From Echiichthys vipera (lineage: Eukaryota; Chordata; Actinopteri; Perciformes; Trachinidae), in the NCBI GenBank assembly GCA_963691815.1, contig OY829653.1, positions 33,058,074 to 33,122,073 of the forward strand: a stretch of 64,000 bases of DNA, read 5' to 3'. Made by a program: the position numbers and the translations under genes. This document shows positions 33,665-43,876 of the stretch, one piece after another. The number at the start of each line of letters is the position of its first letter. Within the stretch, counting starts at the first letter, position 1. The notes under the pieces were generated by a model. It ran no database searches, had not been told where the DNA came from, and saw only the letters and a program-made list of their open reading frames with translations.

Positions 33665-34243
33665 CTATAGTATAATAACAGGTGAATCTGAGAGGTTGAG
33701 ACTTCAGACAGAAGAGGAGAGACAGTGGGAGGAGGAAAAGCGGAAGGAGAAGGAGAGACAGTTTCAGAGAGGAGCACGATATGAGGAAGAGAGGTTGCAT
33801 GAGAAGGCACAACAGAAAGTAGGGGCTTTAGGAGAGCAATTAGAGGAAGAGACAGTGGGAGCAACAGGGGGAGTAACAAGGCTGCCCTTCAATGAGAAAG
33901 CACCTATTACAGACACCAAGCAGGCAGACCCAAACATGAGATTGACTCAGACCACTCAGATCATGACTCTGACTATGACCATAGGAGTCAGGAAAGTGAT
34001 AGACATGGAAAAAAGAAAGGGGGATTTAAAGATAAACACATTAGTTTGAAAATAAGCGTGGCTAGTTCAGATTCAGAGGATGAAGGAGAAGATGAAGAAA
34101 TGTGGTCGGATTGTGCTAGCCGAGGATCCGCCGCCTCATCAAAACAGGATGCTTCAGTGAGAGAGAGAGGAAAAGGCGGGACAGGAAGGCCCAAAGGTAG
34201 TGTAGAGGAAGCTTATATGAATAAGTTAGAGGAAATGGTATGA
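33665..34243 (+). pseudogene. Family A gag, coiled-coil region
   Basis: Charged sequence rich in Glu, Arg and Gln (RLQTEEERQWEEEKRKEKER) continues gag after the L2. It ends at a frameshift near 34049 and continues as an acidic Ser-rich segment (ASSDSEDEGEDEEMWSD) to a stop at 34241. The charged repeats predict a coiled coil. Confidence 0.65.
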
Positions 34244-34348
34244 AGAAACAAACATGAATTAGAGGAAGGACTGAAGAAATTAGCTCAACAGTGAATAGAA
34301 GAACCAATATCGTGTAGAACACGTAGCGGTGCTGCTAAAGCATCCGGC

Positions 34349-35033
34349 ATGATGCCGCTGGTGCTCTCGAAAGGGTCAGGAGCACCAATATATAAACCAT
34401 TTAGTTTAGCAGACAAGGAACACATGAATGCACAACTACCACCGCTCAGTGATGGAGCTGGAATATGGATACAGAAATTAGCTGGTCTAACCGTAGGCAC
34501 AGAGCTTACAATAGGTGATGTGGAAGGATTAATTGGACAGAAATACGGATTAGGGACAACAGACCAATTAGATAAAGAGCAGGGACCATATACGTTCCCA
34601 ATGGAGACCCTCTACAGCCACCACGCCACAGCATACGGAGGGTAGTCATCACACCGTAGCATTTGTGAGAAAAGAAGGAGAGGGACCAGCAGATTATGTG
34701 GAGAGATGTAGAAAGGACTGGCAGGAGAGGTCAGGGACAAATCCAGGGTCAGACCCACTCCAAGGATCGATGTTCAAGGCTGCAGTTATGAAAGGAACAG
34801 ACAAGGAGGTGCAGGCCAAGATGGAGGATGACCCCAGAGCAGACACAGAGCCACTACACATATGGATGAGGACACTCCAACATCACATGCGTAGAGCAGA
34901 TGAGAGAAAAGAGGCAAGCAAGACAGAGGTAGAGAATTTGAAAATACAACTGACTAAATTACAGTTAGAAAAGCTAGAGAGGAAGGCGCAAGTCACAAAC
35001 AAGCAGCCAAAGCGAAGACACAAGGACAGATGA
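34349..35033 (+). pseudogene. Family A gag, capsid region
   Basis: Two ORFs (34349-34645 and 34665-35033) make up the capsid. The second has GEGPADYVERCRKDWQERSG, in the position of the major homology region, then SMFKAAVMKGTDKEVQAKME and a basic helix rich in Lys and Arg before nucleocapsid. A stop near 34645 and a frame change break it. Confidence 0.65.
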
Positions 35034-35428
35034 GCCAACATCAGGCGGAGCCAGCGCCAATGGGAATCCCAATCCCTGTTACCCCAGTTGTGGGCCAATT
35101 CTATGCAGGACCCCCTCCCCAGGGACCATGGAACCCACCAGGACCATGGGGCCCACCACAATCACATTATAGAGGAGGAAGAGGTCGAGGCTTTAATCCT
35201 CGAGGAGGTTATGGAAGGGGCAGGGGCGGACCACCGGGGGCTAAGGACAAGGGGTGTTTCGTGTGTGGAGGTCATGGACATTGGGCACGAGACTGTCCAC
35301 AAAACCAGAGAGGGCCACCAAGAGGGGGATCCCCTCCACAGCAGCAACAACAGCATGCGCCACTGCAACCACAACTGGCCCCAGGTAACCAGTTGCCCCA
35401 AGGCATCTGTTATCCAGACCAATACTAG
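35030..35428 (+). pseudogene. Family A nucleocapsid
   Basis: The ORF has a Pro-rich start, an RGG-type stretch (GGRGRGFNPRGGYGRGRGG), one intact zinc knuckle CFVCGGHGHWARDC (CX2CX4HX4C) and a Gln-rich tail ending YPDQY. Nucleocapsid binds and packages viral RNA. It starts with an overlap of the preceding stop, consistent with one former gag frame disturbed by small indels. Confidence 0.8.
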
Positions 35429-35467
35429 GGGTGCCCAGGGTCAAGGGCAAGGGGAGAGGCTGACCCC

Positions 35468-35827
35468 TTGCTACGGGGAGAAGTGAACGGACAAAAAGTG
35501 GACTTTTTAGTCGATACAGGAGCAACACATTCGACTCTGATACAACCTCAGTTCGGTCAACAGCTCTCCAAATATTCCATAGACCTTGTGGGATTTGGAG
35601 GACAGCCAATGCCACTCCCTTTCGTAGAACCCCTCCCCACTAAAATAGCTGGTTACCAGTTTCATCAAAGCTATGTATATTCACCACAATGCCCAATCTC
35701 ACTGCTAGGAAGAGATGTCCTAGTTAGATTGAAAGCATCTATCCTATGTGGCCCACAGGGGGTGCAAGTTCATTTCCCTAATGGGGTAAAAATAGAATGT
35801 TCAGAGACAATTACTTACAAGATGTAA
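35468..35827 (+). pseudogene. Family A retroviral protease
   Basis: The retropepsin triad is intact (FLVDTGATHSTL), with the late ISLLGRDVLVRL motif near 35695-35730. The ORF stops at 35825-35827, before the linker that is continuous with it in the minus-strand copy. The active site looks usable, but no functional precursor could supply it. Confidence 0.82.
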
Positions 35828-35897
35828 CAATGGACAATGGATCCTAGGGGAAGATCCTGATCAGCAGCAACAGTCGGACAACATTTACTGGGCTCAA

Positions 35898-36434
35898 TTG
35901 AAAGAGAACCCAGACCCGCCAATTACCAATGTTTTGAAACTGTATCAACAATGGAAACCGTGGATTCACTCAGTGCACCCATATGAACCGGTCCCTGACG
36001 TTCCTCGCTGTACTCTTCTCTATGACCACACCCAAACTGAAGAAGTGTATGAGGAAATATTTAGGGAAGTGGAGGGTTCCCCTTGGACACTGACTTTGGA
36101 CTGTATATATGTATCAAAGAAAGGAGTAGTAGCACAAGTCCTGCTCACTGCAGAACAGGCAGAGTGGTACAACATGGGTGACACTGCAGCACGCCATATT
36201 AGCTTAGCATTAGGAGCAGGAAGTCAAGCTAAAGATTTAGGGCCCATGGTAAAACCCGCCTCTCAGTTACAGGACTGGGAACAAACCGCAATCCCTGCAG
36301 TAACATACTCTAAAGAAGGACAGGTGTACAAGATCACTCATCACACCACCTCGCAGTCAGAATTAGAGAAAAAGGTATCACACGAACACATGGCAGGGAA
36401 AGTACAGATCATGAACAGACAGAAACCATGTTAG
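35898..36434 (+). pseudogene. Family A pol linker
   Basis: Conserved segment between protease and reverse transcriptase (ITNVLKLYQQWKPWIHSVHP .. YNMGDTAARHISLALGAGSQ), also present at 7305-8200. Its role is not known to me. It ends in a frame change near 36430. Confidence 0.6.
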
Positions 36435-36961
36435 GAAGAATACCTAGCACAGTGTGGGCACAGGGAAAGAATGACGTAGGACGATGTGAACCACCAGAGC
36501 AACCCAGATTTAAGGTAAAACCAGGTCCGCCAGTGTGGGTACCCCAGTACCCCACAAATGTAAAAGCAAAGGATACCATAACTAAAACCATAGAAGAACT
36601 AAAACAGAATGGAGTGTTGGAACCCTCCAACAGCAACTGGAACCCTCCTATTCTGGTCCCAAACCCACACACAGCACTAGCAGAACTCACTAGGGAAATG
36701 TCCCATTTCTCAGGAATAGATCTGGCTAATGCATTCTTTTCCATTCCCCTGGAACAAGAGTTAAGAAAATACTTTACATTCACATGGGAGGGACAGAGAT
36801 ATCAATACACATGTTACCCTCCTTTAAAGAAGGAGGTAGCACTCCCAGAGAACACTGTTTGTCTACAATATGTAGATGATCTGTTGATAGCATCAGACAG
36901 TGCAGATCGTTGCCTACAAGCAACAGTTTCAGTGTTAAAAGCACTAGCTAAAACAGGCTAA
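36428..36961 (+). pseudogene. Family A reverse transcriptase, internally deleted
   Basis: The ORF covers the RT start (VPQYPTNVKAKDTITKTIEE), IDLANAFFSIPL near 36717-36752 and the catalytic YVDD (LQYVDDLLIASD near 36865-36900). Two blocks are missing: the usual segment between NPPIL and VPNPHT (near 36650), and the PQGF-type block after YQYTCYP (near 36825). A stop near 36960 follows. It cannot be active. Confidence 0.82.
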
Positions 36962-37000
36962 AAAGCCTAGAGGAAAAAGCTCCAGTGTTGCAGAACACAG

Positions 37001-37639
37001 GTGCAGTTCCTAGGGAGATGGATAACCGGAGAAGGAACCAGTCTCTCAGGGGCAGACAGAGAGACCATTTTAAGACATCCAAAACCAGTAGACGTGAAAG
37101 GAATGTTGAGCTTCCTAGGACTGACAGGATATAGCAAACATTTCATCACAGACTACAACAACAAGGCAGGCCCATTGAGAAAAATGGTCTTAGAGGCAGG
37201 GATGAGAAATCCGAAGGGGATTTTGAACTGGACTATGGAGGCAGAAGAAGCGTTCATACGTCTCAAACAAGAGATGGCGTTGGCATCATCTCTACAGACT
37301 CCAGATTACAAAGAACCATTTTATCTAGACACATCAGAGAAAGACGGGGCAATGAATGCAGTACTATACCAGAAAACACCACAAGGGAGAGCAGTACTGA
37401 GATATGTAAGCACACCATTAGATCACATAGAGTTAAGACAACCTCCGTGTGTGAGGCATACAGCAGGACTAGCCAGACTCCTAGAGAAAGTAGAACACCT
37501 AGTGGCAGGGCATCCACTCAAAATTTTGAACAGACAGTGTAATAGCGTTAATTTAATCATCCGTTTTTACTCTGTCAGGCGATCGACTGAGAAAGGAAGA
37601 GAACGGCTTAAATGCACCAAACATAACGTACACACATGA
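37001..37639 (+). pseudogene. Family A RT connection and RNase H start
   Basis: The ORF reads QFLGRWITGEGTSLSGADRE, then MLSFLGLTGYSKHFITDYN (connection domain) and EPFYLDTSEKDGAMNAVLYQ. It reaches HLVAGHPLKILN before shifting frame near 37540. Confidence 0.78.
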
Positions 37640-37724
37640 AGGAGTTAATGCAGCAAGCTGTTCAGCAGTTCCAGATGACAAAAACCCACATGACTGCATT
37701 CCACTGACGGCGCAAGCCATTAAA

Positions 37725-38368
37725 GTGAGACCCGACTTGCATGCAAAACCCCTAGACCGACCAGACATGGACTTGTATGTAGCCGGCTGCTGTTTCAGAA
37801 AAGATACTGGAGGACTAACCGCAGCATGGGCAGTGGTTTTCAAAGATCAGGGAAAGTTTGAGACACTAAGTACAGGAGAAGTGACAGAAAAACCGTCGAA
37901 AGTGATGGCAGTGACAGCAGCTTGTAACCATGGTGAGGGATATATACAGACTCAGCATATGCCAGTGCAGCAGTGCATTGTCAGCTTAAAGAGTCGGAGG
38001 GAGCAGGGTTTGTGACAGCTTCAGGTCTGCCTATTAAGCATGAGGAGGAAATGAGGAAACTGAAAGAAGCTCTTATGAAACCAGCAGAACTAGTGGTCAT
38101 AAAATGTAAAGGTCACAGTACAGATAAGACAGACACAGCGGCAGGAAATGCAGCGGCAGACGCAGCAGCAAAGAAAGCAGCAGGGTATAGAGTACCGTTG
38201 CTAATGATGCAGGCAGAATTAACAGAGCCATTACCTCCAAGATGGACAGTTGATCAGCTGGTAGCTCTCCAGCAAGAGGGCTCCCCAGAGGAAAGATCCA
38301 TGTGGACAGGGAGAGGAGCCATTAAGGATGCAGAAGGACTGTTTCGATGTCCTGTTGGTTATTTATGA
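37725..38368 (+). pseudogene. Family A RNase H, catalytic residues lost
   Basis: RNase H normally uses a D-E-D(D) set. Here the first Asp is Ala (DLYVAGCC against DLYVDSCC at 6962-7330), and the AQLAEG segment with the Glu is deleted between EKPS and KVMAVTAA. A frameshift near 37975 leads into KGHSTDKTDTAAGNAAADAA and a spacer before the integrase, ending at a stop near 38366. Confidence 0.78.
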
Positions 38369-39109
38369 TAGATTTTCAGGATGGGTAGAAGCTGTACCTG
38401 CAAAGAAAGAGGATGCACAGACAGTGTGTAAATGGTTGACTAATGAGTGGATCCCTAGACATGGGATTGCCCCGAGTGATCCATTCAGACAATGGCACTC
38501 ACTTTAGATCAAAGGACCTTAGACGGGTGGAAGGGTTGTTTGGGCTCAAACATACTTATGGCACCGTGTACCACTCCCAGAGTCAGGGAGGAGTAGAAAG
38601 ATGTAACAGGACTCTAAAAGAAAAAATAGCAAAAATGATGGCAACTACAGGTCTATCATGGTTAGACTGCTTGCCTATGGCATTACACTCTATGAGGTAA
38701 GTGAACAGAAAAAAAGAAATTTACCCCTTATGACTTACTTACAGGTCGCACCATCCTCGAACCAAGACAACAGGAACCGCTGCAGCCAGGGGCCACACCC
38801 GGACTAGCATGGTCCTACGTGACTCAGCTTCAGGGCTGGGTGAAGACATTGGCAGGAAGCCAAGGCGGGTCAGGACCAGCACCCGCCCCACTGACTCTGC
38901 TAGGAGAACCTTGGGTATATGTAAAGACATTGAAAAGAAAGTGGACACACCCTAGGTGGACAGGACCCCATAAGGTGGTGGAGAGAACCTCCACAGCAGT
39001 AAAAGTGCAGGGCAGTGACAAGTGGATTCACCTTTCAAGGTGTAGACAGGGGGAGGAGCCCAAAAGGTCCCTAGACCAAGTCAGAACAGATCTAACCGAA
39101 CAGGGTTAA
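38369..39109 (+). pseudogene. Family A integrase
   Basis: The catalytic core is partly present: RFSGWVEAVPAKKED near 38372-38412, then IHSDNGTHFRS with the second catalytic Asp and SQSQGGVERCNRTLKEK with the catalytic Glu (38443-38700). The first catalytic Asp and zinc-binding HHCC region fall in a deletion near 38350. The C-terminal GPY-like domain (RKWTHPRWTGPHKVVERTS) ends at 39109. No env follows. Confidence 0.8.
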
Positions 39110-39195
39110 AGGACTCCTGTAAATACATATAATCTATGATTGACCCACATACACCATTAGTAAAAACACCAGAGTATATAGAGTGGATAAATAGG

Positions 39196-39690
39196 GTAGC
39201 AACTAGCTGAGATTAGAGTTGTGTCTTTCGCAAAAACAAAGGAGTCAAGGTATGAGGGAGGATGAGTGTGTGTGCTTTTTTCACAGATAAAGAAGAAGAG
39301 TCCTGCGGAAACAGAGGTCACCCCGACGCGAGGGGAGGAAGATGGAGGCTGGAGCAGCGGCTACTTTTGAAATGCACATATGCATGCACAAGCAGACACA
39401 TAAACCACGCCTTTGTAACAAGCATAAATGCTGGAGTAGTTTGAATAGATATAAGAAATTCTTGCCTCTGATCATGGGTACTGTGTTGCACATAGTTACT
39501 CTAGATAGAGAATAGAACATTTCTCCAGAAGTCTGTATCATGCGATGTCCTTCTGCTAATAAATGCCTGCTGGCGCACTAAACTGCCAACGACTCTGCTG
39601 ACTTCAGGAAGCCTCCTGTAGAATTTGAATTACGCAATATATACTCTGTGAGGTCCTTCTGATTTGACTAAAGTATGATAAATTCCTACA
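39196..39690 (+). repeat. Family A 3' LTR, missing the start of U3
   Basis: Homology to the 5' LTR begins near AGCAACTAGCTGAGATTAGA (39196; compare 28226) and continues to TTCCTACA at 39690. About 230 bp of U3 and the polypurine tract are absent. Confidence 0.85.
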
Positions 39691-39835
39691 TCGCTCAGGT
39701 AATTGTATTCCCTGTTTTTCCTAGTAAGAATAACTTTGATTTATTCTCGCTCAGGTTTTTGTATTACCTGTTTTCCTTATAATGTTATAATTAAGAGAGG
39801 CTGTTTTACAGGTCACTCTGGTTGGCTTATCAATA
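39691..39835. repeat. Two diverged copies of a 31-bp segment, then a G run
   Basis: CGCTCAGGTAATTGTATTCC .. at 39692 recurs as CGCTCAGGTTTTTGTATTAC .. at 39750. A G run of 13 lies near 39838. No gene. Confidence 0.5.
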
Positions 39836-40870
39836 AGAGGGGGGGGGGGATGAATATAATGCATTTAGAAAATGAACAGTAGAAGAATGGTTCTCAGTAT
39901 TGATAAGATTGATGTTAAAATCTCCAAGCAAATAACAAAGTTTACCTTCCTCATTATATCTGCCACCAAGACTGTCTATTAAATCTGCTAAACAAATTGA
40001 CATCAGGGTCATGAGAATCAATACAGTCCATATAATTATTCGATCGGTTAAGATGGTTTTCAGCTCCAGCGCATACCTGCTGGTTAGACATCTCCCTGCT
40101 GTCTTGGGGTGCTGTTGCGTGGATTTATAATCAGCTTATCGTGACGGAGAAAAGCGATGTACCCTCTGTCTCGAGCAGCTTTCAACTGAGGCATTAGGTA
40201 TTTTCTTTTCTGACGAACGGCATCTGTATAGTCCTCATTTATGTACATTTTGGAGCCTTTAAGGTATTTGACCCTCTGGAGAATCATTAATCTGTCCTTG
40301 TACTTAAACTTAACTACACTCGGCCTGGGTCTGTCACTCCCTGACACAGGTTTCCCTGCACGGTGAGCCCGCTCCACCTCAATCATCCCCTGCAGTTGTA
40401 GTTTCTCCATGAAGACTCTCTTGACCTTTCCCTCCGAATCAGCCCATGTTTCTCCTGGTGTCTCCTCGATTCCATCTATGACCAAGTTGTGTCTTCTGGA
40501 CTGACCTTCTAGATAATCCGTCTTGTCAGTGACGGCCAACAGACTCTCCCATATCTTGAAAATTTCTGATTGCATGTCTTTGCAATGATCAGTCTGTTTA
40601 ATGTTACTCATTTTGATGTCATCTACCTCTTTCTGTGTAAAATGAATACTGGCTTTAATTTCTTGAACTTTCATTGAAATATTATCCAGTCGTGTGTTTG
40701 TTGAGTCCAAGATTATTTTGACAAAGCCTTTTAAGATTATCTTGCTGTTGTTGCAGGAGTGCTAAAAACATCTCTCTCTGTTGATGCATTAGATCATTCA
40801 CCTGTGCGAGCGTGAGATTTCGCGACGAAATAATAAAACGATGAATAAATAAACTGCTGCGTCCTTGATG
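39836..40870 (-). mobile_element. LINE with L1-type ORF1 and endonuclease scrap
   Basis: On the minus strand a nucleic-acid-binding ORF1 (40084 to about 40850) is followed after a deletion by an endonuclease fragment (39840-40021: LLGDFNINLINTENHSS). The reverse transcriptase is missing. The endonuclease text resembles the jockey/I-type elements whose RT appears at 16085-17815, so both may come from one family. Confidence 0.65.
40084..40710 (-). pseudogene. LINE ORF1 (L1 ORF1p / Transposase_22-like)
   Basis: L1-type ORF1 proteins are RNA chaperones that trimerise through a coiled coil. This ORF has a heptad-like N-terminal half, the hinge YLEGQSRRHNLVIDGI, EVERAHRAGK, RPRPSVVKFKYKDRLMILQ and a C-terminal region with YINEDYTDAVRQKRKYLMP. 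The coding signal extends upstream to about 40850 (MHQQREMFLALLQQQQDNLK) across a frameshift near 40700. Confidence 0.75.
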
Positions 40871-40974
40871 AAATCAGATTATTTGTTGTGCATCAGTGAT
40901 TGCCGTAGAGCTGCTCTCAGTGACTCAGTCACTTCCAAGTACGATCCAGTATCTTTCCTCTACAACAAAAGCAG

Positions 40975-41960
40975 GTTGTAAACAAATATTTATTAAATGA
41001 ATTAATGCACAAACAAAACGCACAAACAAAACGCACAATAACAACAAATGTGTTTGTGTATGTGTGTGTGTGAATGAGAAAAAGAGGAGAGAAGGAGGAG
41101 GGGTGTGGGCTTGGACCCCTGCACAAAAGGTGTGAATGTTTCAATCACAACAAAGCAACGGCTGGAGAGATCTAAAAAGGGTCAATTCAGGTTATGTGCC
41201 TAGTAGTCTGTTCAAATACAGTTATAGTTAACCGAGTGTTAGTGTGTGCAATAACTGTGTGGAGCATTGCTGACAAAACATTCTCAACTTAACTTAATCA
41301 ACACAGTCACACATAATCATCATTAAACATCAGTCGTAACAAAGTTACAGTTCTGTGCTTAGCAGTTCATAAAGTCTTAAGTCATAACATGTAGTAATGC
41401 CCAGTTTGTGGTTAGTTACCAGTCCATGAGATGGGAAAGTAAATAGGTTGCATTGCTTTGATGCCAGTGGCTGGTCCTTGTGAAGGAAGCTGGTTGAAGA
41501 AAGGTTCTTGCCCTTGTTTGCTCTTAGACAAAAGAGGAATCAGCTCGCTCTTTGTTCTGCTCAGTTGGGTTGGTAACCAGTTGGTTAACCTGGCTGATGA
41601 TCCTACTCCATACAGGCCATGTTCAGGGCCTATGGACAGCGGGCAGCTGGTCCCTGGATTCAGCTGGAGAGAGTGGAGTGAAGAGATTCCAAGAAAGAGA
41701 ATGAGCATGAGGGTGTCCTACCGTTTTATAGACATGATGCTGATGTCATCACCAGAGGTCAGGTCAGCCAATGGACTGACAGTTCGGGGTTCCTTGGGTG
41801 TTTGGGTGTGACCTGTTGGGGGAGAGTTGCATGGCAGTTCCTTATCTGTGACCATGCGCTCAGGAACAAAGGCTTCAAAGCTTTCAGGCCTAGTCGTTTC
41901 CTCTGTTTGATCAGACATCAGCCTTCTCATAATCAAACTGAAAGTTAACATTAATGTTAC
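40975..41960 (-). repeat. LTR-like dispersed repeat, copy 2
   Basis: Its right half (41420-41960) matches 21690-22290, and its start (AACAAATATTTATTAAATGA) resembles 11640-11700. It includes GT-rich sequence at 41050-41075. An internal TTTATT could be a reversed polyadenylation signal. Without flanking coding parts, the class and strand are uncertain. Confidence 0.5.
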
Positions 41961-42480
41961 GGGCCTACTGACAGCTGGACCTTAAAGCAGAGGCAGGCAG
42001 GTTAGTGCGTCAATGTTTATTTTAACAAAGGGGCTCCACAAGTAAAAGCAACAAGTGGCTAGCAAGGCATACGAGGGAATTCAACTGCCAGAAAACACTC
42101 AGACATGGAGCACACTCAGAAACTCAGGCAACGAGGCAGCTCAGAGCAAACTCAGGAACTCAGGCAACGAGGTAACTCAGGGCAAACTCAGACACAATGC
42201 AGAGAGGTACGAAGAACTGAAAAAGAGAAAAACATCAGCACTAGTAGGCAAGACTGCAGCAAAAACTCACTAGTAGAGGAAGGTCAGCTCTACCGACAAG
42301 ACGGAATTATCTAGCAGGGGAGCAGGGCCAAGACCAGGTGTATATATTGAGGTGGTAATGATTGAATGGCTGCAGGTGTGCCTCGTCAGCCCTGTTAGCC
42401 AAGCCCTGCAGAGGGGGAGGAACAAAGAGGCAGGGTAAAAACACCAAGACACAGTTTAAGATGAAACTTACAGCAATATG
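41961..42480. repeat. Tandem-repeat-bearing LTR-like segment
   Basis: A unit of about 34 bp around AACTCAGGCAACGAGGCAGC repeats imperfectly at 42118-42190. The stretch 42350-42430 (GCTGCAGGTGTGCCTCGTCA..) looks like fish gypsy-type LTR or UTR sequence. No gene is supported. Confidence 0.35.
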
Positions 42481-42622
42481 TGAACATATATTTTTTGCTG
42501 CTGATGGACTTTGAACCATTTTTTTTTTTGGCGTGCTGTTGGACTTATTTTTTCTTTTTTTTACGTGTTTTTTTGGTTGTTTTTTTGGTGTGCACACACA
42601 CACACACACTCAACTCACTCAC

Positions 42623-42745
42623 TCACATCCTTCTCAGCCTCACGCAGGCCCTCCTTAATGATAATTTCTTCAGTGAAAGCCCCACCTTTACCTTTACCTT
42701 CTGTGCCAACATTTGCGAGGCAGACTTCCTCTTCTTTGGAGACAT
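42623..42745 (-). CDS. Crypton-like gene, possible last exon with NLS
   Basis: After a TTTTGAAG acceptor at 42746 the reading starts in phase 0, as the exon ending at 42821 requires. It reads MSPKKRKSASQMLAQKVKVK to a TGA at 42623-42625. PKKRK is a classical nuclear localisation signal. Because it also begins with ATG, it could be an independent start, so its membership in the gene is less certain than that of the exons to its right. Confidence 0.45.
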   Translation of the reverse strand: MSPKKRKSASQMLAQKVKVKVGLSLKKLSLRRACVRLRRM

Positions 42746-42820
42746 CTTCAAAATAAAGAACAGGTACACATGAGCTTTGTGAATTTGTACTGTGTTGTGA
42801 TAGGAATGGTTTTTACTTAC

Positions 42821-43077
42821 CACAGCAGCAATGGTGGTGGAGGGGGCAGAAGGAGAGGAAGAGGCAGCAGGAGGGGAGGAGGCAGCAGGACGGGTGGAGG
42901 CAGCAGGAGAGCTGGAGGATGCAGCAGCTGAGGTGGCGGAGGTTTCGTTGTCAACAGAAAGGCACACAAAGATTTGCCAGATCTCTTTTGGCCTTTTTAG
43001 ATTTTTGTGCAGAGCATAAAAATGCTCCTGAGTTTTAAAATCATGGCACATAAACGATGCCACGTTGGACCTCTCCT
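42821..43077 (-). CDS. Crypton-like tyrosine recombinase, C-terminal catalytic exon
   Basis: The exon starts at 43077 (ACACAAG acceptor) in the phase left by 43200-43452 and ends at 42821 before GTAAGT. It reads EERSNVASFMCHDFKTQEHF, then YALHK. In Crypton-type recombinases the His of MCH and the Tyr of FY are the catalytic His and nucleophilic Tyr, as I recall. A Ser/Ala/Pro-rich tail (SSSSPAASTRPAASSPPAAS..) follows, unstructured by composition. Phase 0 at the end. Confidence 0.65.
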
Positions 43078-43199
43078 CTTGTGTTCTACAAAAAAGTTCT
43101 ACAAAAAAGAAATTTAGAAATTCATAAAGAAGTATTGGTAAGTGGAACAGAACCAACTTGCTCAAAATTGACCAATTCCTCATTGTGTGTTTTTGATAC

Positions 43200-43452
43200 C
43201 CATATAGATCGCCACTGCACTGCGTATGTCAAGGAACGTTGGCATTCCAGAAAGACCCATCTCCGTCCAGGCGCTTCTAAAATACCGTACTAGGTCCTGT
43301 GCTTCCCCACGCCCGAGCGCTGTGAAGAAATAGGGGTTCCTTGGAATGGTCCTGGCTCGCAGTTGTAGCCACTTCCTACACCAGTTGTAATCGAAAGATT
43401 CCAAATAAATCTGGGCTAGCCCAAATGTCCTTACCGTCTTGTGCTCCATGAC
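43200..43452 (-). CDS. Crypton-like tyrosine recombinase, core exon
   Basis: Bounded by a CTGCAG acceptor (43453) and a GT donor (43199-43198), with 253 nt. It reads VMEHKTVRTFGLAQIYLESF, then WCRKWLQLRAR and GLSGMPTFLDIRSAVAIYM. HKT probably supplies the catalytic Lys of the beta hairpin and DIR the second Arg of the recombinase fold. Phase 0 in, phase 1 out; both fit the neighbouring exons. Confidence 0.7.
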
Positions 43453-43623
43453 CTGCAGAAGACAAAGTTTGACACCACCAACTGGTAAGTGTGGAACAGA
43501 AACAAAATGCCCAGAATGGATGTCTAAATGTTGGGAAGGTTTTAGAATTACCAAAGTGTGCCCTCATTTTGTGGCCTATTTTAATGGAGAAAAGTACCCA
43601 AAAGGGATTGAAATTATACTTAT

Positions 43624-43784
43624 ATTGATGAGGTATCCTTTCTCATCGGTCCCGATGGCCTGCTGGACCTTCTTTATGGTCATTCGGGTCAATACCCCCG
43701 AACTATGACTGTAAATGCATGTGAGGTAGGCGGCCAGGTACCCGAAGAACCGGTAGCGGGTCTTGGGCGCCTGTTCCATGTGGT
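43624..43784 (-). CDS. Crypton-like tyrosine recombinase, exon with lost splice donor
   Basis: The exon begins after CATTACAG (43785) in phase 1 and reads DHMEQAPKTRYRFFGYLAAY, LTCIYSHSSGVLTRMTIKKV and IGTDEKGYLIN. Its end must be at 43624 to keep phase 0 with the next exon. There the sequence is ATAAGTAT where a donor GTAAGTAT is expected, a single G-to-A change. The position of the first catalytic Arg (GHR type in relatives as I recall) reads SHSS, so that residue seems lost too. Confidence 0.65.
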
Positions 43785-43876
43785 CTGTAATGAGAAAACA
43801 GAACAATAGCACTTAAAGCTTTGAGGCACTGAAAAAAAGTTTGTGAGAGGAAGAGAGAGAGGCAGTATAGACTCAC

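Larger units (their letters stand above)
27993..39690 (+). mobile_element. Endogenous retrovirus, family A, plus-strand copy
   Basis: The order is 5' LTR, tRNA-Trp-like primer site, leader with splice donor, gag, protease, RT, RNase H, integrase and a truncated 3' LTR. The coding style (single zinc knuckle, YVDD polymerase, GPY-type integrase tail, PPPY in gag) suggests a gamma/epsilon-like retrovirus. A 3384-bp L2 LINE sits in gag. No env, polypurine tract or complete 3' U3 is present, and no target duplication is visible (ATAC against TCGC), so the right side was rearranged. Every gene is broken. Confidence 0.85.

Noticed and set aside
33403..33879. Minus-strand 158-codon ORF spanning the L2/retrovirus border
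   Set aside because: It crosses the L2 target duplication into retroviral gag sequence of opposite sense. Only the L2 part (below 33665) can be real.
39110..39195. Possible env start in the plus-strand provirus
   Set aside because: Only about 85 bases lie between the integrase stop and the 3' LTR homology, with no signal peptide or ORF.
42590..42612. Short CA repeat considered as a regulatory element
   Set aside because: Simple microsatellite with no further support.
42831..43019. Plus-strand Glu/Ala/Gly-rich ORF
   Set aside because: Shadow of the Ser/Ala/Pro-rich minus-strand exon of the recombinase gene.
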